Below the pieces are notes generated by a model. That model saw nothing but the letters and a program-made list of their open reading frames with translations, did not search any database and was not told the DNA's origin. Made by a program: the position numbers and the translations under genes. From positions 62,001-126,000 of the forward strand of contig NZ_QGDU01000004.1 in NCBI RefSeq assembly GCF_003149045.1: a stretch of 64,000 bases of DNA. The letters are read 5' to 3'. Positions 42,447-51,800 of this stretch are shown piece after piece; position 1 is the first letter of the stretch; each line of letters starts with the position of its first letter. This DNA comes from Fibrobacter sp. UWR4. Lineage in GTDB: Bacteria > Fibrobacterota > Fibrobacteria > Fibrobacterales > Fibrobacteraceae.

Positions 42447-42596
42447 GTGACGAACCGATTGTGTTTCGGATTGGAAACCTTTGTTGTAAAGTTCTCAAGG
42501 GTAAGTTTGGGTGTAGGGTAATTATTAGGGCAATACCTGCTCCATGGATTTATATTAGACTAGGTGATATTGAAACTTTATATTAAAGGGATGATT

Positions 42597-45422
42597 ATGG
42601 TGAAAGGTATGTTTTGGGTTGCAGGTCTTGCTTTTGGACTGTCTGTATGTTCTAGTGCAGTAAGTGCAGCAGAAATGGCTTCTTCTGGCTATAGCTGGAG
42701 TGCGGTTAGCATGGGTGGCGGCGGATTCGTGAGTGCAGTGATTGCATCTCCGCTTGAAAAGGGCCTTTTTTATGCCCGTACGGACGTGGGTGGCGCCTAT
42801 CGTTGGGATGAGGCTACTGCCCGCTGGGTATCCCTCATGGACTGGGTTGATATTTCTGAACGTGGTTTACTTGGTGTGGAAGCTATTGCTGTCGACCCTC
42901 AGGAAGAAGGCGTCGTGTATATGATGACCGGGACCACTTACTGGAATAATGGCCGAAGCGCTTTCCTCCGCAGTAAGGACCGTGGTAATTCCTGGGAAGT
43001 TCTCTACACTTTGGATACTGACGGCACTAAGGGTACTAAGGTGGAGCGTTTTGGCGCTCATGGTAATGGCATGGGCCGCGGTAACGGTGAAGCCTTGGCC
43101 ATTGACCCAAATAATTCCAAGATTATGTTCTATGGCTCCAAGAATAAGGGCCTGTGGAAGTCGGAGGATAACGGCTCTAGCTGGACTCATGTGGATGCAT
43201 GGACAAAGGCGGCTGGCTCCGATACGACCTGGAACGGTTCCGGTTTTAGCTTTGTTCAGTATGCTCCCGGTAGCTCAAAGAATCTTTACGCGGGCTTCCT
43301 TCGTGAAGGAACCTCAGCCGGCAAGACTTTTGAAAACGTCTTTAAGTCCGAGGATGGTGGCGCTACCTGGAAGGCATTGCCGATTCCCGATGAACTGCGT
43401 ACTACCAAGGGCGGCGGCATTGTACGCCTGATGCCCCAGCGAGCTGTGATTACCAAGGATGGTAACACCATGGTGGTTACTTTTGCCGATGGCGCTGGCC
43501 CTCATTCCATGGGCTGGGACGAAGGCTGGGGCCCCATCTGGGATGGATTTGGCCGTGGTTCCGTCTTGAAATGTGACTTGAAGACGGGTACCTGGACTGA
43601 CGTTTCCCCTGAAGATTATCTGGATGGGGAAGGGGAGGCCAAGTACGATATGACGGACTACTCCAACACGGATAAGTACGAATATATTGCACCTTATGGT
43701 GGCATTACCATTAACCCCAATGATGATCTTGAAATGGTGGTGACAACCGAGGGTTACAATGGCCCTCAGTTCTGGTACAAGAAGGATCAGGATGGCAAGG
43801 ATGTCTGGAGTGACCGCTGGGGTTCCAACATATTCCATACGACCGATGGCGGTGAAACCTGGGTAGCATCCTTTAGATATTACTGGATGGAAGGCGGTGT
43901 TTATCCTACAACTCAGCAGATGGATGCCAATGGAATCGGCTGGATGCATGACGGTTCCATTCACTGGGCGGGAAGCGTTGCTATGGATCCTTTTGATCAT
44001 GACCGCGTTTTCATTACGTCCGGTAATGGTATTTTCCGTACGGACAACCTGACGGATTATTCCGTCAAGAAGGCTGAAAACTCCTGGGAATCGGACGAAG
44101 TGACCATGAACCAGGTGTGGCATTTTAGCGCTCACGGCGTGGAGGAAACGGTTCCTTTTGAAGTGGTGAGCATTCCGGGCGGTCCCATGATTTCCATCAT
44201 TGGTGACTACGATGGTTTCCGTCACGAAGACGTAACCAAGTTTCCGCAGTATCGCCACATGACCAATGTGAGTGGAACTGCAGTCCCGCTGGGAACGACT
44301 CAGGGCCTGGCATACGCCTACAAGTCTGGCACGCTGGTAAAGGTGGCTAATGCACGAGCCTACGAGGGAAAGTACAATGATGTTCCTATTGAACCGCTGC
44401 AGTTCTCCAGCGATTCTGGCCGTACATGGACGGTGGGGACTTACTGCGATTTGAGCCAGAAGATCGCCAATGGTACTGCAGCCATCTCTACGGATGGTGA
44501 GGTCGCCCTCTTTGTTCCTATGGAAGGAAGCACTAGCGTCTATCGCCATAGCAATGCCGCCTATACGGAAGTGACGGGTATCGACAATGGATCCTTCGTG
44601 GTGGGCGATCCGGAAAATGCGGATGTATTCTATGCCTATAACAAGACGGAAGGCAAGTTCTATAAGAGTTCCGACAAGGGAGCCTCTTTTGCGGCTGTTG
44701 GTACTCCTGGTGTAAGTGCCTTCAAGAAGTTCCGTGCTATTCCAGGCTATGAAGGTGACCTGTGGTTGCCTATTGCGGTGCAGGATCCTTCTACGGGTGT
44801 GGGCGTCAGCGGAAGCCTGCAGCACTCTACTGACGGTGGCAAGACCTGGACTGCGGTATCCGGCGTCGGTTACTGTGAAGCCGTTGGTTTTGGGGCTCCC
44901 AAGACCAAGGGCGGATATCCCGCAATTTACGTGTATGCCACTATTGATGGTGTGACGGGCGTATTCGGCTCTGACGATAAGGGGGTGACTTGGACCCGCG
45001 TGAACGATGACGGCCATGAATATGGCGGTCTGGCAAATGGCGAATTCGTGATGGGCGACATGAACACTTACGGTGTCGTGTACATGAGTACTGCGGGTAG
45101 AGGCATTGCTGTGCGCGTTCCCGACAATTGGGACATGAACAGTTCTACTTCTAACGGTAGCCTGAAGGTTGAATCCAAGGCTCCTGCGGTATCCAGCGCC
45201 AAGGCTGTTTATGCCCACGGTAACCTGGAACTGACCTTGAAGAATGCTGGGGCCCGAGTGTCCGTGTTTGATATGAAGGGCAAACGGTTGCTATCCCGCG
45301 AATATAACGGTTCTGCAAGCGTTCCCCTGAAGGAACTGATTAGCGCCAAGGGCAGTTACTATGTGCGGGTCGAAAGCGGAAAGCAGGTGCTGTTCAGTAA
45401 TCGCGTGCTGATTGCCCGATAA
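42597..45422 (+). CDS. Secreted GH74 xyloglucanase with sorting-type C-terminal domain
   Basis: A 941-residue exported enzyme with the tandem seven-bladed propeller fold of GH74, acting on xyloglucan or related beta-1,4-glucans. The signal peptide ends at VSAAEM. The family's opening YSWSAVSMGGGGFVSAVIASP and FYARTDVGGAYRWDEA (likely catalytic Asp63) are present; GDYDG (Asp537) fits the second catalytic Asp. Repeated Asp-box-like motifs (SEDNGSSW, SEDGGATW, STDGGKTW, SDDKGVTW) mark propeller blades. The last 80 residues, ARVSVFDMKGKRLLSREYNGSASVPL ... SYYVRVES, form a type IX-like sorting domain. I chose ATG 42597: AAAGGG lies six bases upstream, while ATGs at 42564 and 42591 fit less well. 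Confidence 0.9.
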   Translation: MVKGMFWVAGLAFGLSVCSSAVSAAEMASSGYSWSAVSMGGGGFVSAVIASPLEKGLFYARTDVGGAYRWDEATARWVSLMDWVDISERGLLGVEAIAVDPQEEGVVYMMTGTTYWNNGRSAFLRSKDRGNSWEVLYTLDTDGTKGTKVERFGAHGNGMGRGNGEALAIDPNNSKIMFYGSKNKGLWKSEDNGSSWTHVDAWTKAAGSDTTWNGSGFSFVQYAPGSSKNLYAGFLREGTSAGKTFENVFKSEDGGATWKALPIPDELRTTKGGGIVRLMPQRAVITKDGNTMVVTFADGAGPHSMGWDEGWGPIWDGFGRGSVLKCDLKTGTWTDVSPEDYLDGEGEAKYDMTDYSNTDKYEYIAPYGGITINPNDDLEMVVTTEGYNGPQFWYKKDQDGKDVWSDRWGSNIFHTTDGGETWVASFRYYWMEGGVYPTTQQMDANGIGWMHDGSIHWAGSVAMDPFDHDRVFITSGNGIFRTDNLTDYSVKKAENSWESDEVTMNQVWHFSAHGVEETVPFEVVSIPGGPMISIIGDYDGFRHEDVTKFPQYRHMTNVSGTAVPLGTTQGLAYAYKSGTLVKVANARAYEGKYNDVPIEPLQFSSDSGRTWTVGTYCDLSQKIANGTAAISTDGEVALFVPMEGSTSVYRHSNAAYTEVTGIDNGSFVVGDPENADVFYAYNKTEGKFYKSSDKGASFAAVGTPGVSAFKKFRAIPGYEGDLWLPIAVQDPSTGVGVSGSLQHSTDGGKTWTAVSGVGYCEAVGFGAPKTKGGYPAIYVYATIDGVTGVFGSDDKGVTWTRVNDDGHEYGGLANGEFVMGDMNTYGVVYMSTAGRGIAVRVPDNWDMNSSTSNGSLKVESKAPAVSSAKAVYAHGNLELTLKNAGARVSVFDMKGKRLLSREYNGSASVPLKELISAKGSYYVRVESGKQVLFSNRVLIAR

Positions 45423-45447
45423 GAATATCTTGTTCTGTGAAAAACGA

Positions 45448-45483
45448 AAAATCCAGCGGGTTTTACCTGCTGGATTTTTTATT
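45448..45483 (+). terminator. Terminator of the GH74 gene (possibly bidirectional)
   Basis: AAATCCAGCGGG/CCTGCTGGATTT stem with a TTTTA loop, then TTTATTA. Confidence 0.85.
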
Positions 45484-45519
45484 ACGAGCGGATTTATTTC
45501 TGATTCGTAATATGGAAAA

Positions 45520-47124
45520 TTACTTTCCGCGCTTGCCCTTGGAGGACTTGGATTCGTACCATTCATCGAAGGTAATGGAACGATCGAGGACGCCGTCCGG
45601 TGTCAGTTCAAGAACGCGGTTTGCAACGGTCTGTGCAAATTCGTGGTCCTGAGTACAGAAGATGATGGGGCCCTGGAAAGCGGTCAGGCCGTTGTTCAGG
45701 GCGGTAATGGCTTCCAAGTCCAGGTGAGCGGTGGGTTCGTCCAACAGCAGGCAGTTTGCGTTGGAAAGCATCATCTTGGAGAGCATGCAGCGGACCTTTT
45801 CGCCACCGGAAAGGACGTTACAGCACTTCAGGGCTTCTTCGCCTGTGAAGAGCATACGGCCAAGGAACCCGCGGATGAAGGTTTCGTCCTGTTCCTTGCT
45901 GTACTGACGGAGCCAATCCACCAGGGAGAGCTCGCTTTGGAAGTAGGCGTCGTTGTTCTTGGGGAAATAGTTCTGGGTAATGGTGTTGCCCCATTTGATG
46001 ACGCCTTCCGGTGCCGGGGTTTCACCAGCGATCAGCTGGAAGAATGCGGTCTTGAGAGTGCCGTATTCGCCAACGAGAGCCACCTTGTCGCCAGCGTTCA
46101 GCTTGAAGTTCAAACCCTTGCAGATAATGCCGTCGCCACCGTCGATAGTTGCGTTGTTCACTTCCAGCACAATTTTACCCGGTTCGCGGTCCATCTTGAA
46201 GTTGACCCAGGGGAACTTACGGCTGGAGGCCGGCATTTCATCCACGGTCATCTTGTCCAGGAGCTTCTTACGGGAAGTGGCCTGCTTGGCCTTTGCTGCG
46301 TTGGATGCGAAGCGGCGGATAAAGGCCTTCAATTCTTCGATCTTTTCTTCGGCACGGCGGTTCTGGTCCTTGCGCTGTTTCTGGGCCAGCTGGCTAGCTG
46401 CATACCAGAATTCGTAGTTACCACCGTAGATGTTGATCTTGCCGTAGTCGATATCGCAAGTGTGGGTGCAGACCGTATTGAGAAAGTGACGGTCATGGCT
46501 CACCACGATCACCACGTTTTCAAAACGCTCGAGATAGTCTTCCAGCCAGGCGACGGTATCCAGGTCCAAGTGGTTGGTAGGTTCGTCAAGGAGGAGAATG
46601 TCGGGGTTTCCAAAGAGGGCCTGTGCCAAAAGCACGCGGATTTTCTGGTTGCCATCCAGGTCTGCCATGAGGCTGTAATGGAATTCTTCAGGAATGCCAA
46701 GACCCTTCAGGAGGACGGCTGCGCTGGAGTCGGCTTCGTAACCGCCGATTTCGCCAAAGCGTTCTTCCACCTTGATGGCTTCCTCGCCTTGTTCGTCGGT
46801 CATTTCCGGAAGAGCGTACAGTTCTTCGCGACGCTTGCCCAGTTCGTACAGTTCCGGGAAACCCATCATGACGGTTTCCAGAACGGTGTTCTGTTCGTAG
46901 GCGAAGTGGTCCTGCTTAAGGACGGCAATACGTTCGCCAGGGTTCTTGGTGACTTCACCAGTGTTGGGTTCCAGATCGCCAGAAAGGATCTTGAGGAATG
47001 TGGATTTGCCAGCGCCGTTTGCGCCGATAACGCCATAGCAGTTACCAGGCTTAAAGGAAAGATTTACTTCCTTGAAAAGGACGCGGCTGCCATACTGAAG
47101 ACTTACATTAGAAACATTTAACAT
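45520..47124 (-). CDS. ABC-F family ATPase, YbiT-like, with a degenerate second ATP site
   Basis: A 534-residue soluble protein with two ABC domains and the ABC-F linker (KIEELKAFIRRFASNAAKAKQATSRKKLLDKM). ABC-F proteins bind the ribosomal E site and modulate translation; the sequence opening and SSRKFPWVNF resemble YbiT. Domain 1 has Walker A GANGAGKST, DEPTNHLD and VSHDRHF but the signature is DLDGNQK instead of LSGGQ. Domain 2 has signature VLSGGEK and DEPTAHLD, but its Walker A is GEYGTLKT and the switch region reads CTQDHEF, lacking the usual His. So one composite site (Walker A 1 with signature 2) is intact and the other (Walker A 2 with signature 1) is degenerate on all sides. GH8 lies 21 bases upstream on the same strand. 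Confidence 0.85.
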   Translation of the reverse strand: MLNVSNVSLQYGSRVLFKEVNLSFKPGNCYGVIGANGAGKSTFLKILSGDLEPNTGEVTKNPGERIAVLKQDHFAYEQNTVLETVMMGFPELYELGKRREELYALPEMTDEQGEEAIKVEERFGEIGGYEADSSAAVLLKGLGIPEEFHYSLMADLDGNQKIRVLLAQALFGNPDILLLDEPTNHLDLDTVAWLEDYLERFENVVIVVSHDRHFLNTVCTHTCDIDYGKINIYGGNYEFWYAASQLAQKQRKDQNRRAEEKIEELKAFIRRFASNAAKAKQATSRKKLLDKMTVDEMPASSRKFPWVNFKMDREPGKIVLEVNNATIDGGDGIICKGLNFKLNAGDKVALVGEYGTLKTAFFQLIAGETPAPEGVIKWGNTITQNYFPKNNDAYFQSELSLVDWLRQYSKEQDETFIRGFLGRMLFTGEEALKCCNVLSGGEKVRCMLSKMMLSNANCLLLDEPTAHLDLEAITALNNGLTAFQGPIIFCTQDHEFAQTVANRVLELTPDGVLDRSITFDEWYESKSSKGKRGK

Positions 47125-47145
47125 GGCGCCAAATTTAGAAAAATT

Positions 47146-48648
47146 TTAATGAACCTTAAAGAGTTTCTTGCCGTTCAGGCCGTACTCAATCCAGCGATCT
47201 TCGGAATCCTTACGCAAAATTCGTACTTGTCCCTTGTTGCGGACCAGCTTGACAGAACTTTCTGCAATGGAGGGAGTAAGGGTGTTGCCGATAGCGTCCG
47301 GTTCCTGGCCCGGATTTTCCTGGCTGGATTCGGAAAGGCTGGTGGTAAGACCAACTACAGCCTGCTTGGGATTGTCGATATCGTCTTCAATGTTACTGAA
47401 TACGCCAGACATCATGGAGGTTCCGAACCAGCCCAGGAATTGCTCGAAATACATCTCGTTATGGAGGGTGTCTTCTTCCATGCCGCTGGGGTCTACTGCC
47501 AAACCGAAATAGTCCGCGTCCTTGTCGTAGAACTTAGCCATTTCCTGGCTGAAAGCCTTCTTGTCTTCGTCGGTACCTACGGCCATGGCGGCAGTTGCCC
47601 ACATGCCGATGGTCATGGGGCTATGTTCACGACGGTGGCGGGTGATGGTTCCGCCCACCATATCCGTCCATACATCCTCTGCGGGGAGAAGCTGGCCGTC
47701 CATCTGGAAAAAGTTTGCGGCTTCTGCTCCGCCGATGGAGTTGATGAAATTCATGGAATTCTGGAGGAATGTCTTGGCGCGGGGTTCGTCAAACCAGATG
47801 GCGTCAATGGCGACGCGCCACAAAATACGGATGGCATCCTTAAAGAAGGCCTTTGCGTTAAAATAGGCGTTGTAACCCAGGGATCCGGAGGGGCTTCCAT
47901 CGGGCTTCATCCAGTCAGGAACCATGCCCAGACTGTAGCCGGGACTATTGGCGATAATTTCATAGCTGCGGTCTACCACCTTGTTCCAGTCATGATTGGA
48001 ATCGTACTTTGCAAAAATCTTGTACCAGGCGGGGGAGAAATAGCCCACATTCACGAAACTCTCTCCGCCCCAGCCTGCGCCAGGAGCCAGAGTACCCTTA
48101 CTGGTAATCTGTTCCGTTTCCCACATTTTGCCCATCATCTTCTTGGCGTGTTCCAGGTATTTTTTCCCGGAAGGATCTGTATAATCTTTCCACTTGCCCC
48201 CATCCACCAGTTTCTGGGCAAAGACCAGAGAGAGAATGATATCTTCTTCTGCGTCTGTTGCGGCGCCTTGCGACTTGCTGCCACTCAGTTTCAGCTGCCA
48301 GTCGTAAAAGTTGCCGTTCCACATTTCCTTGTTGGCTGCAGACCAAATCTTGTTGAAGGTTTCCTGATCGTTGGCATAAAGGGCCACCAGCATTCCGTAG
48401 CCCACCGCTTCACTCACTGCGTCCCCAGGGTATTCGCTCTTGGGACGGTGAACCAGACCTGCGCCCACACCATTTTCGTACGGTGCAATGTTGCGCTTTT
48501 TAAGGCCATTCCAGGTCTTGTCCAGAACCTTATTCCAGAAAGCGGCATCAACCTTAGGTTGAGTATTAGGGATCTCCTGTACTGCGGAAACGCTGGATAC
48601 AGCTGCGCATACCGAAAGTGCGATTGCAGGAATGAAACTCTTTTTCAT
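47146..48648 (-). CDS. Secreted GH8 endoglucanase
   Basis: A 500-residue exported enzyme with an (alpha/alpha)6 barrel. The signal peptide MKKSFIPAIALSVCAAVSSVSA is clear. GDAVSEAVGYGM holds the catalytic acid (Glu80) and GAATDAEEDI the base region (Asp132), both GH8 signatures; the usual Glu-Gly is Glu-Ala here. ENGVGAGLVHRPKSEYPGD and RHRREHSPMTIGMW support the family. The family acts by inversion on cellulose, beta-glucan, chitosan or xylan. A Ser/Glu linker near 445-465 leads to a short basic tail (VRILRKDSEDRWIEYGLNGKKLF), possibly a reduced sorting domain. I chose ATG 48648: GGAG lies six bases before it. The ABC-F gene follows 21 bases later. Confidence 0.88.
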   Translation of the reverse strand: MKKSFIPAIALSVCAAVSSVSAVQEIPNTQPKVDAAFWNKVLDKTWNGLKKRNIAPYENGVGAGLVHRPKSEYPGDAVSEAVGYGMLVALYANDQETFNKIWSAANKEMWNGNFYDWQLKLSGSKSQGAATDAEEDIILSLVFAQKLVDGGKWKDYTDPSGKKYLEHAKKMMGKMWETEQITSKGTLAPGAGWGGESFVNVGYFSPAWYKIFAKYDSNHDWNKVVDRSYEIIANSPGYSLGMVPDWMKPDGSPSGSLGYNAYFNAKAFFKDAIRILWRVAIDAIWFDEPRAKTFLQNSMNFINSIGGAEAANFFQMDGQLLPAEDVWTDMVGGTITRHRREHSPMTIGMWATAAMAVGTDEDKKAFSQEMAKFYDKDADYFGLAVDPSGMEEDTLHNEMYFEQFLGWFGTSMMSGVFSNIEDDIDNPKQAVVGLTTSLSESSQENPGQEPDAIGNTLTPSIAESSVKLVRNKGQVRILRKDSEDRWIEYGLNGKKLFKVH

Positions 48649-48762
48649 AAACATCTCCAAACTTTATTCCGCACTAAATATAAGCCCGAATTTTTTGAAA
48701 TAAAATAGAGGCGAGGATAGTTTTTGTATACAGGAGAAACATGGCTGTTTTACTGAAAACGA

Positions 48763-48793
48763 AAAATGCCGACCCTTATGGGCCGGCATTTAA
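48763..48793 (-). terminator. Terminator of the activase-like gene
   Basis: Minus strand: AAATGCCGGCCC ATAA GGGTCGGCATTTTT, with one mismatch, then CGTTTTC. Confidence 0.75.
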
Positions 48794-48811
48794 TGGCTTT
48801 TTCCCTATGAA

Positions 48812-51800
48812 TTAGGCCTTAGCCTGTTCTGCACGAACCTGGTTTGCCTTTTCCAGTTCACGAGCGTTGATAATCAGCATCTGCAAACGGTTTTCGATGT
48901 TTGCAAAGCTGGTATCCGGATCGTAGTCCAGAGAAAGCACCTGGATGTGGGGGCAACGTTCCTTCACAGCCTTGGTGAGACCTCGGCCGGAAATATGGTT
49001 AGCCAAGCAGGCGAAGGGCTGCAGGATGATATGGCTATTGATGCCATGCTGGGAGTTGTACAGAATTTCGCCCGGGATCAGCCAGCCTTCGCCGGTGTTG
49101 TAAGTCGGGTCGATGATGTCACCCACCATGTGGATCAATTCATAGCAGTCTGCATGATGTTCATACAGCTTGAAGCGGGATTCCATTTCCTTGCGGACCA
49201 CTTCCAGAGCGTGAGTGTAAACCTTGGCGGTTGCACCACCCACCACTCGGTCACTAATGGGATTTGCGGAGAAACCGCGCTTCAGCTTTTCGGCACGGAC
49301 GATTTCGTCCACGCGGAAGAAGTCGGTCATGCCCGGCAGGTAAACTTCCATGCCGTTGTTCATGAGGTATTCTTCGATGAAGCCGTTTGCGCTGGGGTGG
49401 TAATTCATGAGGATTTCACCCAGAACAGCGACGCGAGGCTTGCGGATACCCTTCTTACGGTCTTCGGTGATTTCAACGGAGTTGAATGCATCGATGGTCT
49501 GACGGAAGAGATCGAGAACAGCCTTCGGGTTCACCAGTTCCAGCTTGGACAGGATTGCAGCACGTTCCATGACCTTGGGCATCCATTCGTCATAAACCTT
49601 CTGGGTATCACCCTGGTTTACTTCGTAGGGGCGCAGTGCACGGTACATAATTTCGATGGCATCCATAGTCACGAGACCCCACAGCATGTGGAGACGGAAG
49701 TCGAGACCCAGCTGGAAGCCCGGATGCATGTTCTTGTTATCTGTACCGGTGGTGATGATGGAAACGTCCTTGTAGCCGGCTTCGTCCAGAGCCTTACGGG
49801 CGAGAACCGGGTACTGCACGGCGCGGCAGTTTTCGCAGTTCTTGGAAAGACCGATGGACACTTCTGTCTGCTTGGCTTCAGGATGCTGTTCCAGCCACAG
49901 GAGGTTTTCGCCGATGTTCACCTGGCAGGGGAAACAGATATCGTTATGGACGAACTTCTTACCCAGTTCAATAGCACGCTTGTCTGCTACAGGAAGGCTT
50001 GCTGCCTTGTAGCCCTTGGCGCGCATATAGGCTGCTGCCAGCACGCTGAATGCGGGGGAGAGGTTCGGCACCAGGATAGTACGGCGTTCCTTGTCTTCCT
50101 TGAGGAACGGCGTGGTGAAGAGCGGTTCGTTGGATTCCGGTTTGTCGGGCAAGTTGGCTGCACGACGGGCCTTCACGGTTTCGATAAAGCTCTTGATACG
50201 GATGCCTACAGGACCGCGGGCGTCGCCTTCGTCCAGTTTCAGCATCAGCATTTCCTTGTTGGAGTCACGATGCAGCATACGCATCATTTCGTCCGTAAGG
50301 ATAGAGTCGTGACCGCAGCCGAAGCTTACGATCTGGGCCAGTTCCACATTCGGGTCCTTAGCGGCGATCATGGTGGCGCCAAGCATACGCAGGTGGAAGG
50401 TATTCTTGATTTCCACACGGGTGTGGTTCGGAATATCCTGGTCGTAAACGCCCGGGAGAGATTCGGTAGTAAGCACCGGAATGCCCATGGCGGTAAAGTG
50501 AGTTGCAATGTTGTGGTTGATCAGCGGGTCCACATGGTAGGGACGGCCGGCGATGACCACGGCGAAGCTGTTCTTTGCACGGACGTCATCCAGGATCTTC
50601 TGGCCTTCTTCCAGCAAGGAGGTGCGGTAGTTGTTGAGGGCCTTTTCGCCTTCGTCAACAGCCTTGGAAATCAGCTTCTTGTCCAAGCCCCAGTTCTGGC
50701 TGAACCAGTCGATGGTCTGGGAACGACGGAGCTTTGCGTTGAACCAGTGGAATACGGGCTGGTCCATGGGAATGTTGAAGTTGCGTTCCGGATCGTCGGT
50801 ATTCTTACAGACGTTAGGATAAGCCTGGACCACCGGGCAAACTGCAGTTGCGTCAAACTTGGTATGGTCACTGGGAATTGCAACCATCATGGGGAAGAAG
50901 ATGCGGTCCACCTTCTTTTCGATGAGGCTAAGGACGTGACCATGGACCAGTTTTGCCGGGAAGCAGACGGTGTCGGAAGGCACGCTGTGAAGACCTGCTT
51001 CGAACATCTTGTAGTCGGAGCTACGGCTGACAACGACCGTGTAACCGAGGCTGGTGAAGAATGCCTTCCAGAAGGGGAGGCTTGCCCAGAATTCAAGTGC
51101 GCGAGGAATACCGATGGTCTTCTGAGTACCATCAGCCTTCAGCTGCGGTTCCACCAACTTGGCCGGAGCGTAGTCCTTTACCAGGAGCTGGTTGGTGCGC
51201 TTGATCATGTCGGGCACAGACATCATCTTCTTGTTAATTTCGGCAATGAGTGCCTTTGTCTTCGGATCGTTGGGATCGGCAGTGACCTCACCACGTTCGC
51301 ACCGGTTGCCGGTGACGAAGCTCTGGCCATCGCTAAAGGTAACGATGGTACGGGAGCAATGGTTGGTGCAGTACTGGCAGAGCTGACCCGGCTGGTTGTG
51401 CCAGCTGAAGGTCTTCATGGCGTCGAGGCCGATGAAGCTAGACTTCAATTCCGGATTGGTCTTGCGCTTTTCTTCCATGTACTTCTTGGTGAGAAGTGCG
51501 ATACCGATTGCACCCATTTCACCCGGACGTTCCGGACGGATGGGCTTTAAACCTGTGTACTGTTCGAAGGCGCGGAGCACAGCGTTGTTCTTGAAGGTTC
51601 CGCCCTGCACAACCACCTTCTTACCGAGGGTGTTGAGGTTACGGATACGGATCACCTTGGTGAACACGTTGTTAATGATAGAACGGCAGATACCTGCGAT
51701 AATATCTTCGGGCTGCTTACCATCACGCTGTTCGGTAATGATGGAACTGTTCATGAACACGGTGCAGCGGGAACCCAGCTGAGACGGGCTCTTGGCGTCG

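Noticed and set aside
48947-51550. Long antisense frame within the activase-like gene
   Set aside because: The sense frame contains conserved ATPase and Cys motifs; the antisense is a by-product of codon bias.
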